Shown here one piece after another: positions 1 to 10,550 of a DNA stretch of 64,000 nt. The notes under the pieces were generated by a model. The model was not told the origin of the DNA. It worked only from the letters and a program-made list of their open reading frames with translations, and did no database searches. Source of the DNA: Bacteroidota bacterium (lineage in GTDB: Bacteria > Bacteroidota > Bacteroidia > Cytophagales > Cyclobacteriaceae); assembly GCA_016866235.1 (NCBI GenBank), contig VGMW01000005.1, positions 124,001 to 188,000 on the forward strand, written 5' to 3'. Numbering within the stretch: position 1 is the stretch's first letter; each line of letters opens with the position of its first letter. The position numbers and the translations under genes are program-made.

Positions 1-268
1 TCATATATAGGCTTCCACTGAAACATAAGACACCTGCAGTGAGTGCTAAAGAACTAAAGTCAAACCATTTAATTTTTTTATCGGACAGCAATCCAATGAT
101 TAATAAGCTTAGGCCATGGATCATCTGGTAATGAACAGCCAAATCCCAGGTATTGGCGCGGCCCCTGGCTTCAAGTAATTTTTCCAAGGCGTGAGCACCA
201 AAAGCACCAAGTCCAACAGATAGTCCCATCAAAAATATTCCTGTTAGCAGTGTGGTGCTTTTGTTCAT
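1..268 (-). CDS. DUF423 family small membrane protein (C-terminus cut by window edge)
   Basis: An 89-codon open frame runs off the left edge of the window. The visible N-terminal part begins MNKSTTLLTGIFL and contains the segments LGAFGAHALEKLL and HYQMIHGLSLLIIGLL, which I recognise as the DUF423 (YgdD-like) family of small integral membrane proteins of unknown function. Two hydrophobic helices and the start of a third are visible; family members have about 120-130 residues and four helices, so roughly a third is missing. The ATG at 266-268 overlaps the stop codon of the upstream yggS gene as ATGA, which points to translational coupling in one operon. Function cannot be inferred beyond a membrane location. 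Confidence 0.8.
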   Translation of the reverse strand, partial: MNKSTTLLTGIFLMGLSVGLGAFGAHALEKLLEARGRANTWDLAVHYQMIHGLSLLIIGLLSDKKIKWFDFSSLALTAGVLCFSGSLYM

Positions 269-942
269 TGGGGATTATTATAATTTCTGTTACCAAAAAT
301 GGTGGTGCCAATCCTGATGAGGGTACTGCCTTCTTCCAGGGCTATTTTGTAGTCACCGCTCATACCCATGGATAATTCTTCCATTGCAATATTTCCGCTG
401 CAATGGTCTTTTTTGAGTTCATTAAATATGGAACGCAGTTCCTGGAACTCTGATCTGACTTGGGCATGATCTTCTGTAAAAGTGGCCATCCCCATCAGGC
501 CTTTGATTTGGATCCAGTTCATTTTATGGATGAAGGGGAGGGCATCAAGCAATTCCTTTCGGTCGAATCCAAACTTACTTTCCTCTTTTGCAATATGGAT
601 TTGAAGCAGGCAAGGAATTTTTCGTTGAAATTTTTCGCCCTGTTTATTGATTTCTTCCAAAAGTCTAAGGCTATCCACGGAATGGATCAAAGAAACAAAG
701 GGTGCAATAAACTTAACCTTATTGCGCTGCAGGTGACCGATCATATGCCATTGTATATCTTTTGGCAGTGCCTCAGCTTTATCGGTCAATTCCTGAACCT
801 TATTTTCTCCAAAAATCCTTTGTCCGCAATCGTAGGCCTCCTGGATGGCTTCTGCAGGATGCGTTTTGCTAACGGCCACCAGGCGAGCGCGGTACGGAGC
901 CAGTTCATTAGAAACCTCTGTTATTTTCGACGCGATTTGCAT
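265..942 (-). CDS. yggS: YggS/PLPBP family pyridoxal phosphate homeostasis protein
   Basis: The 225-residue product has the length and fold signature of YggS/PROSC proteins, single-domain alanine-racemase-like TIM barrels that bind PLP without a known catalytic activity and buffer the free PLP pool. The PLP lysine is K26 in VAVSKTHP. Other family blocks are FGENKVQEL, WHMIGHLQRNK, SKFGFD and ELSMGMSGDY, followed by the phosphate-binding end GSTLIRIGTTIFG. It lies upstream of, and overlaps by ATGA, a DUF423 membrane protein gene. Divergent from it, 48 bases away, is the GH3-family gene, so the gap between them should hold two promoters. Cytoplasmic. The family assignment is secure. Confidence 0.95.
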   Translation of the reverse strand: MQIASKITEVSNELAPYRARLVAVSKTHPAEAIQEAYDCGQRIFGENKVQELTDKAEALPKDIQWHMIGHLQRNKVKFIAPFVSLIHSVDSLRLLEEINKQGEKFQRKIPCLLQIHIAKEESKFGFDRKELLDALPFIHKMNWIQIKGLMGMATFTEDHAQVRSEFQELRSIFNELKKDHCSGNIAMEELSMGMSGDYKIALEEGSTLIRIGTTIFGNRNYNNPQ

Positions 943-990
943 CCTATTATTAAAAATTCCGTTTAGGGTTCTGATTCGGATGGCGCAAAT

Positions 991-2538
991 ATGGCGATTT
1001 TAGGAACCCTTATAAAGAAAGGTCTCAAGCTAAGTCAAACTTTACGGGAAGAGTTTTCTTCACCATTTGATTTGCAAAAAAATGAGTTAAGGGGTCTACT
1101 CTTCGACGCACGAAACACTGATTTCGGTAAGTATTATCAATTTAAATCCTTATTAAAAACCTTTAAGGGAGATCATGCTAAATTCTATGAGGTGTGGAAG
1201 TCCTCCGTTCCGCTGTACGATTACCGAAAAATGCATCGCGAATGGTGGCAGCTTTCTCTGCAGGGTATAAAAAATGTTTCATGGCCTGGCAGGACTAAAT
1301 ATTTTGCCCTTAGCTCCGGTACCAGCGAATCATCGTCAAAATATATTCCCGTTACGAGGCAAATGACAAAAGCCATCCAGCGGACAAGTATCCGACAGAT
1401 TGTTAGTTTGTCACGTTACGATCTTCCATCTAATTTTTTTGAAGGAGGAATTCTGATGATAGGGGGAAGTACTCATCTTAACCGCAGGGGAAGTTATTTT
1501 GAGGGTGACCTGAGTGGTATTCAGGCCGCTCGGTTACCATTTTGGTTTCAGCATTTTTATAAACCAGGCAAGGAAATCGCCAGAAACAGAAATTGGGAAT
1601 CAAAGTTGTTGGACATTGCCAAAAAAGCAAAGGATTGGGATATAACAATTATTGTCGGGGTGCCCGCCTGGATTCAGATTTTAATGGAAAAAATTCTTGA
1701 GCACCATGGGGTCTCCAACATTCATAAAATATGGCCGAATCTTCAGGCATACGTTCACGGAGGTGTGTCTTTCGATCCTTATCGAAAAGGATTTGAAAAA
1801 TTATTGGGTAAACCCATTCACTATATTGAGACCTATCTTGCCTCTGAAGGATTTGTTGCCTATCAGGCCCGTCCAAACCGAAGGACGATGAAGATGGTTT
1901 TGGATAATGGAATCTTTTTTGAATTTATTCCTTTTGATGAAAGGAATTTTACGGATTCAGGCGAAGTAAAGGATTCTGCTGAAACCTTTATGGTTGATCA
2001 GGTCGAGGAAGGTAAGGATTATGCGTTGGTCATGTCAACCTGCGCAGGGGCATGGCGTTACCTGATCGGTGATGTGGTACGGTTTACTTCAAAGGCTGAA
2101 GCAGAAATCATCATAACCGGCAGAACCAAGCATTTTCTGAGTCTTTGCGGTGAGCATCTCTCGGTCGACAATATGAATAAGGCAATAGAGTTGGTGTCGG
2201 AGGAATTGAATATTTCAATTCTGGAGTTTACGGTGGCCGGTATTCCACACAAAACACTTTTTGCACATCACTGGTTTATAGGATGCGATGATCGGGTAGA
2301 CAAACAAACCCTTCGTGATCGATTGGACCACCATCTGCAGGAACTCAATGATGATTATGCAGTTGAGCGCATAGCCGCGCTCAAGGATGTTAAAGTGGAT
2401 GTTTTGCCAACCTCTGTTTTCTATGGGTATCTGGATTCAAAAGGAAAGTCGGGAGGACAAAATAAATTCCCGAGGGTTGTTAAGAACGCGCAGTTCGATG
2501 ATTGGAAAAAATACCTCAACTCAATTAAAAAGTCCTGA
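991..2538 (+). CDS. GH3 family (auxin-responsive-type) acyl-acid amido synthetase homologue
   Basis: The 515-residue product belongs to the GH3 branch of the ANL adenylating enzyme superfamily. The ATP/phosphate loop is visible as LSSGTSESSSKYIP (about residues 107-120). Family blocks follow: YFEGDLSGIQ, GVPAWIQILMEKI, a central YVHGGVSFDPYRKGFEKLL, YLASEGFVAYQ, and late in the protein WRYLIGDVVRF and ITGRTKHFLSLCGEHLS. Plant members conjugate amino acids to acyl acids such as auxin or jasmonate. Bacterial homologues are common in Bacteroidota but their substrates are not established, so the reaction here is inferred only as ATP-dependent acyl-adenylate formation. No signal peptide; cytoplasmic. 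The ATG at 991 is the first start in the frame. The gene stands alone between divergent yggS and a convergent aminotransferase. Confidence 0.88.
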   Translation: MAILGTLIKKGLKLSQTLREEFSSPFDLQKNELRGLLFDARNTDFGKYYQFKSLLKTFKGDHAKFYEVWKSSVPLYDYRKMHREWWQLSLQGIKNVSWPGRTKYFALSSGTSESSSKYIPVTRQMTKAIQRTSIRQIVSLSRYDLPSNFFEGGILMIGGSTHLNRRGSYFEGDLSGIQAARLPFWFQHFYKPGKEIARNRNWESKLLDIAKKAKDWDITIIVGVPAWIQILMEKILEHHGVSNIHKIWPNLQAYVHGGVSFDPYRKGFEKLLGKPIHYIETYLASEGFVAYQARPNRRTMKMVLDNGIFFEFIPFDERNFTDSGEVKDSAETFMVDQVEEGKDYALVMSTCAGAWRYLIGDVVRFTSKAEAEIIITGRTKHFLSLCGEHLSVDNMNKAIELVSEELNISILEFTVAGIPHKTLFAHHWFIGCDDRVDKQTLRDRLDHHLQELNDDYAVERIAALKDVKVDVLPTSVFYGYLDSKGKSGGQNKFPRVVKNAQFDDWKKYLNSIKKS

Positions 2539-2551
2539 AGATCGTCTGGTC

Positions 2552-3751
2552 TTATGCTGATGCTGCCATCTTCTCAATTGATGCTCTAATAATTTGTCCG
2601 GCTTCTTTTAACTCCGATTCCGTAACGGTTAGGGGAGGGGCGAGACGAAAACTTGCAGGGTGAGACAAAAACCAAAAGGTTACTACGCCATTTTCAAGTG
2701 ATTCTCTGACGATTTGTTGGACCATTTCCTCCGACTGAAAATCAACAGCCATCATCAATCCGATTCTTCTGATTTCCTTTATAGCGGGATGGCGTAAAAT
2801 TTCTTCGAGTAGGGCTCCCTTTTTCTCGACTGCTAAAAGTAATTCCTGTTGAGCGAGAACGTTTATGGTTGCCAATGCTGCAGCACAGCAAACCGGATTC
2901 CCACCAAAAGTGGTGATGTGTCCAAGCATCGGCTGATGGGTTAACAACGCCATCTTCTCCTTAGATGAAATAAAGGCGCCAATGGGAAGTCCACCACCAA
3001 ATGCCTTTGCAATGGTGAGGATATCTGGCGTTACTCCGAAATGTTCAAAGGCGAACAATTTTCCGGTTCTTCCCATGCCGCATTGGATCTCATCAAAAAT
3101 GAGCTGTGTCCCTGTCTCATTGCATCGGTCCCGAAGCGCCATCATGTACGCTGCGGTGGGAATTCGAACACCGGCATCACCTTGGATGGGTTCAATGATC
3201 ACTGCTGCCGTTTTTTCTGTGACGAACCGTAGGTCTTCAATCTGATTGAATCGTATAAACCTAACGTCTGGCAACAATGGTCTGAAGGCATTTTTCTTCT
3301 TCTCGTTTCCTGAAACACTTAACGAGCCATGGGTGCTTCCGTGGTACGACCCGAGACAGGAAATTAATTCGGTTCGTCCTGTAATTCTTTTAGCAAGTTT
3401 CAATGCAGCCTCATTGGCCTCGGTACCGCTGTTTACAAAATAGCTGCAGTTCAATTTTTCAGGAAGCAGCTGCGATAACCGAAGGGCGAGGGCATTGGGT
3501 GCGTCCTGTATGTACTCCCCATACGCCATGATGTGCAGGTGCTTGTCTAGTTGGCTGCGAATAGCCTCAAGAACAACCGGATGACGATGCCCGACATTGT
3601 TGACGGCAATTCCTGAGATCATGTCGGTGTAGCGCTTGCCTTGTTTAGAATAAAGATAGATCCCCTCTGCCTTTTCAATCTCCAGCATCAGGGGATGAGG
3701 TGAGGTTTGGGCCAGATGGTTCAGGAATATCTTTTCGCTTTCGCTTTGCAT
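2552..3751 (-). CDS. Class III PLP-dependent aminotransferase (acetylornithine/omega-amino acid type)
   Basis: A 399-residue fold-type I aminotransferase of subgroup III. Visible motifs are YFVNSGTEANEAALKLA (PLP phosphate and substrate binding, about residues 104-120), SYHGSTHG, IIEPIQGDAG, LIFDEIQCGMGRTG with the pyridine-nitrogen Asp at 220, and TIAKAFGGGLPIGAF with the Schiff-base lysine K249. The length fits acetylornithine, ornithine, 4-aminobutyrate or lysine aminotransferases. No arginine biosynthesis gene is adjacent, so the amino donor cannot be decided from context. Cytoplasmic. It sits downstream of gap on the same strand, but a strong terminator at 3770-3802 separates the two, so it is probably transcribed from its own promoter. 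Confidence 0.88.
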   Translation of the reverse strand: MQSESEKIFLNHLAQTSPHPLMLEIEKAEGIYLYSKQGKRYTDMISGIAVNNVGHRHPVVLEAIRSQLDKHLHIMAYGEYIQDAPNALALRLSQLLPEKLNCSYFVNSGTEANEAALKLAKRITGRTELISCLGSYHGSTHGSLSVSGNEKKKNAFRPLLPDVRFIRFNQIEDLRFVTEKTAAVIIEPIQGDAGVRIPTAAYMMALRDRCNETGTQLIFDEIQCGMGRTGKLFAFEHFGVTPDILTIAKAFGGGLPIGAFISSKEKMALLTHQPMLGHITTFGGNPVCCAAALATINVLAQQELLLAVEKKGALLEEILRHPAIKEIRRIGLMMAVDFQSEEMVQQIVRESLENGVVTFWFLSHPASFRLAPPLTVTESELKEAGQIIRASIEKMAASA

Positions 3752-3769
3752 CCTCTAGTCTTGTGTTCA

Positions 3770-3802
3770 GAAAAAACAATTCCCGGTTTTTGGCCGGGAA
3801 TT
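3770..3802 (-). terminator. Rho-independent terminator of gap
   Basis: A perfect 9-bp stem (AATTCCCGG, 3778-3786, pairing with CCGGGAATT, 3794-3802) with a 7-base loop is followed on the minus strand by a T-rich tract (the A run at 3771-3776 on the plus strand). It lies 28 bases after the gap stop codon and 18 bases before the aminotransferase start. Confidence 0.9.
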
Positions 3803-3830
3803 GGAAAATTACGGTTGGTGTGGCGTTCAG

Positions 3831-4847
<1,017 letters not shown>

Positions 4848-4857
4848 TTACAGCCCG

Positions 4858-4887
4858 CAAAAATAGGTTTATGGTGGTTAAAACCAA
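4858..4887 (-). promoter_or_regulatory. Predicted Bacteroidota promoter of gap
   Basis: On the minus strand TATTTTTG (4858-4865) matches the Bacteroidota -7 consensus TAnnTTTG exactly, and TTGG (4884-4887) lies 18 bases upstream as a -33 element. It is 29 bases before the gap ATG. The prediction rests on consensus and position only. Confidence 0.65.
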
Positions 4888-4928
4888 GGTGATTTTAGCT
4901 TGGATATGGGATAAAAGCGGTTCTAAGG

Positions 4929-4959
4929 TTTGGAAAAAATACCCTCAGGAGTATATTTG
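4929..4959 (+). promoter_or_regulatory. Predicted Bacteroidota promoter of tRNA-Glu
   Basis: TTTG at 4929-4932 and TATATTTG at 4952-4959 match both boxes of the Bacteroidota housekeeping promoter with a 19-base spacer. This is the best consensus match in the window. The tRNA begins 57 bases downstream. Confidence 0.72.
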
Positions 4960-5015
4960 CGGCTCGTTTTCCGGCCGTCGAATGGTTTCAAACGATTGTT
5001 GAGAATGCGAAATTT

Positions 5016-5087
5016 GCTCCGTTCGTCTAGGGGTTAGGACATCAGATTTTCATTCTGGTAACACGGGTTCGATTCCCGTACGGAGTA
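5016..5087 (+). tRNA. tRNA-Glu (anticodon TTC)
   Basis: The cloverleaf can be folded by hand. The acceptor stem is 5016-5022 with 5080-5086, closed by a G-T pair at its end. The D stem is GTCT with GGAC. The anticodon stem TCAGA/TCTGG encloses the loop TTTTCAT with anticodon TTC (5049-5051). The T arm is ACGGG/CCCGT with loop TTCGATT, and the discriminator is A5087. The CCA end is not encoded. A terminator follows three bases later, so this is a single-tRNA transcript. Confidence 0.96.
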
Positions 5088-5090
5088 CAA

Positions 5091-5123
5091 CGCCTGGACA
5101 AAATCCAGGCGTTTTGTTTTTGT
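5091..5123 (+). terminator. Rho-independent terminator after tRNA-Glu
   Basis: CGCCTGGA (5091-5098), a CAAAA loop and TCCAGGCG (5104-5111) form a perfect 8-bp stem followed by TTTTGTTTTTGT. Confidence 0.92.
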
Positions 5124-5212
5124 GTTTTTCCAGTTTCTAAACTTGCGGATTGCATGGAATTGAAAGGTTAATTGCTTCATTTTCAATGGCTCTGACCTTA
5201 AATCCTCGGTTA

Positions 5213-5240
5213 TTTGGCAAAATTGATTTTCACTAATTTG
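5213..5240 (+). promoter_or_regulatory. Possible promoter of icmF
   Basis: TTTG (5213-5216) and TAATTTG (5234-5240, one base short of TAnnTTTG) are 17 bases apart, 40 bases before the icmF start. The rest of 5124-5279 shows no gene, and I see no cobalamin-riboswitch B12 box despite the B12-dependent enzyme downstream. Confidence 0.4.
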
Positions 5241-5279
5241 AGGCCCGCTTCCTGATCAATTTCAGGAAAGCTTCAGCCT

Positions 5280-8200
5280 TTGGAATATTCACAACAGCAA
5301 CCCCCTGCTCCCTATACACCCAACAATAAAATCAGGGTTGTAACTGCTGCAAGTCTTTTCGACGGCCACGATGCTTCCATCAACATCATGCGCAGAATTC
5401 TTCAGGCCTCCGGAGCTGAAGTCATTCACCTTGGCCACGACCGCAGTGCTCATGAGGTAGTGAACACCGCCATCCAGGAAGATGCTCAGGCCATTGCGCT
5501 CACCAGCTACCAGGGCGGACACAACGAATACTTTCGATACATGGTAGACCTGCTGCGTGAACGTTCTGCAGGACAGATAAAAATTTTCGGCGGAGGGGGA
5601 GGGGTGATTCTGCCTGATGAAATCCGTGAACTGATGGACTACGGTGTGTCCAGGCTTTACTCCCCGGACGATGGCCGAAAACTTGGTCTTCAGGGAATGA
5701 TCAACGACGTACTTCTCCAATCTGATTTTCCAACCGGAAAAAACTTTCCAACGGGCTCCATCACTCTACAAACACCCCAAATCATCGCACAGGCCATTTC
5801 ATGTGCTGAAAATTTTCCGGAGTTGCATCAGGAGAAAATTCAACAGATCCGCACACAAGCCAAGGAGGTCAGCGTCCCTGTTTTGGGCATTACAGGTACC
5901 GGCGGCGCAGGAAAATCCTCCATGATCGATGAGCTGGTCCGAAGATTTCTTTCTGACTTTACATCGAAGTCCATTGCCATTCTTTCTGTTGATCCCTCAA
6001 AAAGAAAAAGTGGAGGCGCATTATTGGGCGACCGGATTAGAATGAACGCCATCAACCATCCAAGAGTTTACATGCGGTCGATGGCAACCCGGCAGCGAAA
6101 CCTCGCTCTGTCTGCGAGCGTTGCAGATGCCCTGGCAATATTGAAATGTGCCGGATTCGATCTGATCATCCTTGAAACATCCGGCATCGGTCAAAGTGAT
6201 ACAGAGATCCTCGATTACAGCGATGTTTCATTGTACATCATGACGCCAGAATATGGTGCCGCTACCCAACTGGAGAAAATTGACATGCTTGATTTCGCTG
6301 ATGTCATTGCCCTGAATAAATTCGATCGAAGGGGAAGTCATGATGCACTAAGAGATGTTTCCAAACAATTTCAGCGCAACCACCAGCTTTGGGATACGCC
6401 ATTGGATGAACTCCCTGTTTATGGTACCATAGCTTCCCAGTTCAATGATCCTGGCACCAACCGTCTCTATGCTGCAGTTGTTACAGCCATTCAGCAAAAG
6501 TCATCAGGCAACTGGCGCAGTGCTCTGCAAACAGGGTCCGAGCCTTCTGAAAAAATCGTCATTATACCAGGGGAGCGAAGTCGATATTTAAGTGATGTAT
6601 CTAGTTGCATAAGGGAGGAAATGGAAAGAATTGATCAGCAGGCTGAATTGGCTGGTCAATTTCAATCCCTAGAAACCAGTAAAACGCTGGTTGAAGATGC
6701 CAATCTTATCGAGGCATTGGATAAAAAGCTTGCAGAGTTAAAACTACAATTGGATCCAGCCAACCTCGAGCAATTGCTTCATTGGACTGAAGTAAAATCA
6801 AAATATGGATCCGATTACTACGAATTCAAAGTCCGTGAGCGCACCTTAAAAATTCCGACCAGTTTCACGTCTCTCTCAGGCCTTCGGGTGCCCAAAGTTG
6901 CGCTTCCGAATCTAACCTCCTGGAAGGATCTGTTGCGGTGGATGCACAGGGAAAATCTTCCCGGCGCATTTCCTTTCACTTCAGGTATTTATCCTTTCAA
7001 GCGATCTGATGAAGATCCAATCAGGATGTTTGCAGGCGAAGGTGGGCCAGAGCGAACCAACAAGCGCTTTCACTACCTCAGTCAAAACATGCCTGCGCGG
7101 CGGCTGTCCACAGCTTTTGATTCACCGACTTTGTACGGCAGTGACCCTGCGCACCGCCCCGATATTTATGGTAAAATCGGAAATGCAGGCGTAAGTGTCT
7201 GTTGCCTCGACGACGCTAAAAAACTGTATAGCGGGTTTGATCTGGCCGATCCATCAACCTCTGTTTCAATGACCATCAATGGTCCGGCGCCGGTTGTTCT
7301 TGCTTTTTTTCTTAATGCAGCGATTGATCAGCAGTGTGAAAAATTTATCCGCTCCTCTGGCAGGCTAGCGGAAGTCAACACTAAAATCGATCGGCTATTC
7401 AATGGTCGTGAAAATCTGCGTCCAACGTATCTAACCTCCCTACCGGAGGGTAATGATGGACTTGGTCTTTTGCTGCTGGGTGTTACCGGTGATCAGGTTT
7501 TAGAACGTGAGGATTACGAGCGGATACGAAGGGATACCCTCCAGAAGGTGAGGGGAACGGTGCAGGCGGATATCCTAAAAGAGGATCAAGCACAAAACAC
7601 CTGTATTTTTTCAACGGAGTTTTCGTTGCGTCTGATGGGGGATGTGCAGGAGTATTTTATCTCCAACCGCGTTCGTAATTTCTATTCGGTTTCCATCAGT
7701 GGATACCACATGGCTGAGGCCGGTGCCAATCCGATAACTCAACTGGCCTTCACGCTGGCCAATGGTTTCACCTATGTAGAGTATTACCTGAGCCGCGGAA
7801 TGGCCATGGATGATTTTGCGCCAAACTTGTCATTCTTTTTTAGCAACGGAACCGATCCTGAATATGCGGTGCTGGGTAGGGTTGCCAGAAGAATCTGGGC
7901 AAGGGCCATGAAATACCGGTACAAGGCATCCGCCAGAAGTCAGATGCTCAAATACCACATTCAGACCTCTGGCCGTTCGCTCCATGCGCAGGAAATTGAT
8001 TTCAACGATATCCGAACCACCCTCCAGGCACTCTATGCCATTTACGACAATTGTAATTCACTACACACCAACGCATACGACGAGGCCATTACTACACCAA
8101 CAGAAGAAAGTGTAAGACGCGCGATGGCCATTCAGCTCATCATTAATCGTGAATTGGGTCTGGCTAAAAATGAAAATCCGATGCAGGGTTCTTTTATTAT

Positions 8201-8651
8201 AGAGGAGCTGACTGATTTGGTTGAAGAAGCTGTGTTGTTAGAATTTGACCGTATAACAGAAAGAGGTGGTGTGCTGGGTGCTATGGAAACGATGTACCAG
8301 CGAAGTAGGATTCAGGAAGAGAGCATGCATTATGAAATGCTTAAGCATACCGGCGAACTTCCGATTGTTGGCGTAAATACATTTTTAAATTCTAAGGGAT
8401 CACCGACGGTTCTTCCGGGTGAAGTAATTCGAGCCACCGAATGGGAGAAACAAAATCAAATTGCATCGCTTACCAAACTCCATGAGGCGCGGAAATCGGA
8501 CGCACCATCGGCACTCAGTAAAATTCGTTCCGCTGCTTTAAGTGGACGCAATGTTTTTGATCAATTGATGGAAGCAACGAAGTGTTGTTCACTTGGACAG
8601 ATTACCGGCACTCTTTTTGAAGTAGGCGGACAATACCGCAGAAACATGTAA
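5280..8651 (+). CDS. icmF: Fused isobutyryl-CoA mutase IcmF (B12 mutase with built-in G-protein chaperone)
   Basis: The 1123-residue protein joins three modules normally found as separate proteins. Residues about 18-150 form a cobalamin-binding domain with FDGHDASIN (H30 as the lower axial cobalt ligand). Residues about 200-420 are a MeaB/ArgK-type GTPase with the P-loop [12 protein letters not shown] (203-214), [17 protein letters not shown] and LNKFDRRG. From about residue 540 to the end is the substrate-binding TIM barrel with [27 protein letters not shown] and [16 protein letters not shown]. IcmF interconverts isobutyryl-CoA and n-butyryl-CoA using adenosylcobalamin; the GTPase guards cofactor loading. 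The order and length match IcmF rather than methylmalonyl-CoA mutase subunits. The start is TTG at 5280, with AGGAAAG about 10 bases upstream; no ATG fits the conserved N-terminus. A role in branched-chain acyl-CoA metabolism is inferred. Confidence 0.93.
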   Translation: MEYSQQQPPAPYTPNNKIRVVTAASLFDGHDASINIMRRILQASGAEVIHLGHDRSAHEVVNTAIQEDAQAIALTSYQGGHNEYFRYMVDLLRERSAGQIKIFGGGGGVILPDEIRELMDYGVSRLYSPDDGRKLGLQGMINDVLLQSDFPTGKNFPTGSITLQTPQIIAQAISCAENFPELHQEKIQQIRTQAKEVSVPVLGITGTGGAGKSSMIDELVRRFLSDFTSKSIAILSVDPSKRKSGGALLGDRIRMNAINHPRVYMRSMATRQRNLALSASVADALAILKCAGFDLIILETSGIGQSDTEILDYSDVSLYIMTPEYGAATQLEKIDMLDFADVIALNKFDRRGSHDALRDVSKQFQRNHQLWDTPLDELPVYGTIASQFNDPGTNRLYAAVVTAIQQKSSGNWRSALQTGSEPSEKIVIIPGERSRYLSDVSSCIREEMERIDQQAELAGQFQSLETSKTLVEDANLIEALDKKLAELKLQLDPANLEQLLHWTEVKSKYGSDYYEFKVRERTLKIPTSFTSLSGLRVPKVALPNLTSWKDLLRWMHRENLPGAFPFTSGIYPFKRSDEDPIRMFAGEGGPERTNKRFHYLSQNMPARRLSTAFDSPTLYGSDPAHRPDIYGKIGNAGVSVCCLDDAKKLYSGFDLADPSTSVSMTINGPAPVVLAFFLNAAIDQQCEKFIRSSGRLAEVNTKIDRLFNGRENLRPTYLTSLPEGNDGLGLLLLGVTGDQVLEREDYERIRRDTLQKVRGTVQADILKEDQAQNTCIFSTEFSLRLMGDVQEYFISNRVRNFYSVSISGYHMAEAGANPITQLAFTLANGFTYVEYYLSRGMAMDDFAPNLSFFFSNGTDPEYAVLGRVARRIWARAMKYRYKASARSQMLKYHIQTSGRSLHAQEIDFNDIRTTLQALYAIYDNCNSLHTNAYDEAITTPTEESVRRAMAIQLIINRELGLAKNENPMQGSFIIEELTDLVEEAVLLEFDRITERGGVLGAMETMYQRSRIQEESMHYEMLKHTGELPIVGVNTFLNSKGSPTVLPGEVIRATEWEKQNQIASLTKLHEARKSDAPSALSKIRSAALSGRNVFDQLMEATKCCSLGQITGTLFEVGGQYRRNM

Positions 8652-8737
8652 AAACCATCAATTCATGATCCTGGTTGTTGCAGATCTTAATGGTGGTCGT
8701 GGATGTTTACTTGAATAATTGATTAATTTTCAATCCT

Positions 8738-9616
8738 ATGAAAAATAAAAAGGCCCTGAACATCATCCTCTGTGTTTTCATCATCCTTTTGAGCACCGGT
8801 GGTAATGCCGTCTGGGCGCAGAAGGTTGTGGTGCCCGAAGTGGGTAAAACCTATCTGTTTGAAATCAAAAACGGAACCAGTCGTCAGGGTAAATTGGACA
8901 GCCTCGATGCTACGTATTATTATATCACCGATCAGGCTACAGGCCCAGATCGGGTATATAAGGAAGGAGTATCAAAAATTAAGGAAATCAGGGTTAGTGC
9001 CAAGGGATTTTTTGCGAACCCACATTACAGCCGCTATTTGTTTGGGCCATCAGCCATTCCACATCCTAAGGCTGAATTTTATTGGAATAATTTATTGCTG
9101 GAGTACAACACAGTTCAATATGGTGTGACCAATAATTTTTCAGTTGGATTTGGAGGGCTGTTGTTCACCACCTTATCCGGAAACATTGCATTAACGCCCA
9201 ATTTCAAATACAGTGTCAAGCTCGCCGAAAAGGATCATGTTGCTGGAGGTGCTTTGGCATTTATTATTAGGCCGGATAAGGAAAACAAAGTTGCCAAAGC
9301 TGCACTTCCTTTCGCAGTATATACACATGGTGACAGCGAATCAAATATTACTGCAGGGTTGGGATGGTGGGTAGATGATGAAAATTCATGGGCAAAAAGT
9401 CCGACAGCTTATCTCGCGGGGTCAAAAAGACTTTCCAGAAACTGGATGTTGCAGGGTGAGGGTTTCTTCCTGACCAATGAAGAGAACATCAGTATCTTTT
9501 TAATTTCAGCACGCAACATCAGGCCGACTTCAAGTTGGGACTTTGGGGCGCTGGTGATCAAGGTGAGCGACACCACTATCCCACTTCCTGCTATCGGCTA
9601 CACCCTTAAGTTTTGA
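8738..9616 (+). CDS. Secreted or outer-membrane protein of unknown function
   Basis: A 292-residue protein with a clear signal peptide (hydrophobic stretch IILCVFIILLSTGG, likely cleavage after VWAQ near residue 28). The mature N-terminus carries a short beta-rich segment (GKTYLFEIKNGTSRQGKLDSLD). From about residue 90 it shows alternating polar/hydrophobic strands with glycines and aromatic residues, ending YTLKF, whose terminal aromatic residue is typical of outer-membrane beta-barrels. I do not recognise a named family. It follows icmF by 86 bases without a visible terminator, so cotranscription is possible but a functional link is not evident. Confidence 0.72.
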   Translation: MKNKKALNIILCVFIILLSTGGNAVWAQKVVVPEVGKTYLFEIKNGTSRQGKLDSLDATYYYITDQATGPDRVYKEGVSKIKEIRVSAKGFFANPHYSRYLFGPSAIPHPKAEFYWNNLLLEYNTVQYGVTNNFSVGFGGLLFTTLSGNIALTPNFKYSVKLAEKDHVAGGALAFIIRPDKENKVAKAALPFAVYTHGDSESNITAGLGWWVDDENSWAKSPTAYLAGSKRLSRNWMLQGEGFFLTNEENISIFLISARNIRPTSSWDFGALVIKVSDTTIPLPAIGYTLKF

Positions 9617-9645
9617 CCGGAATGTCAGGCGAAATAGGAATCAAA

Positions 9646-10422
9646 TCAATTTAACAGTCCGCCTACCTCCTCTGGATTGAGGCGGATGTCGTCTTCGCCA
9701 ACTTCGTCGAAAGGGTTTTCCAAATGGTCCTGGATGTTGTCCAGGCTTACCAAAATGAAGGAGTATAAAACCGGCATTACATACTCAAGTTGAGCAGCGT
9801 AGTCGTTGAATGTGCTGGCGAAGTAGGGCCCATAGATAATGGGGAAAATGTAAATAAAGACTTTGCTATAGGAACGTAGGGTTACCGGTGTGCGGTAGGT
9901 GTGAATCATCCGCATGTTATCAAATGCGATAATCATTTTGCTGACGTACTGGCTGATTCTGGAGATCTCTCCGCTTTGAACGCCTTGAGCGCGCATCTCC
10001 ATGGTTAGCGCAGATAATTTGGAGAAAACGGTGTACATCTGTTTTTCATTCTCAACCCAATCCCTTTGATGCTTGCTATGAAAAACAATCCTCATGGTGG
10101 AGATCATTTCCCCAATCAAAACCCTCATCTTTTGGGGAAGCTCATTGGTTTTATCGGACGTCCAGTCTCTGGTGGCGTAATAAGCAGCAATGGCATGTCC
10201 TTTAAAGTCCGAGTATCGTTGGAGTGCAGTTTCCCTTCGAGAATAGGCCGATCCTATACTGAAAACTACTGGAAAAACCACTGCTATGCCGACCAGCATA
10301 TCGGGAAACTTTGCGGTAAGACCATATCGGTAACAAAGGTTGCTGCTGATGACGGCAAGCAGGGTAACCAGGATGGTCTTGTAATTAATAATCAGAGAAA
10401 TGCTTTTGAAAAGTTTTAACAT
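9646..10422 (-). CDS. Bestrophin-like (RFP-TM/YneE family) membrane channel protein
   Basis: The 258-residue protein has two N-terminal and two C-terminal membrane segments flanking a helical cytoplasmic region. This layout, the phrase TPVTLRSYSKVFIYIFPIIYGP, and the C-terminal LENPFDEVGEDDIRLN are hallmarks of the bestrophin/UPF0187 family, where the acidic loop after PF(D/E) helps form the pentamer and a calcium-clasp-like element. Family members conduct anions or small cations across the membrane. The ion is not decidable here. Bacterial homologues are usually near 300 residues, so this is a short version. It is convergent with the preceding secreted-protein gene, with 29 bases between stops. 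Confidence 0.75.
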   Translation of the reverse strand: MLKLFKSISLIINYKTILVTLLAVISSNLCYRYGLTAKFPDMLVGIAVVFPVVFSIGSAYSRRETALQRYSDFKGHAIAAYYATRDWTSDKTNELPQKMRVLIGEMISTMRIVFHSKHQRDWVENEKQMYTVFSKLSALTMEMRAQGVQSGEISRISQYVSKMIIAFDNMRMIHTYRTPVTLRSYSKVFIYIFPIIYGPYFASTFNDYAAQLEYVMPVLYSFILVSLDNIQDHLENPFDEVGEDDIRLNPEEVGGLLN

Positions 10423-10550
10423 GAGGTCTGTTTTGAAAGGTTTATAAAGCTAAAAAAGAATTATGCATGGAAAAACACAATTCAATCCGATTATCAAGTG
10501 TTTTGAATTTAGTGATCAGATTAAACCAATCTCAATTTTAGTAGATTGCA

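Noticed and set aside
460-966. 168-codon open frame on the plus strand
   Set aside because: It lies entirely opposite yggS and has no family features; yggS has clear motifs.
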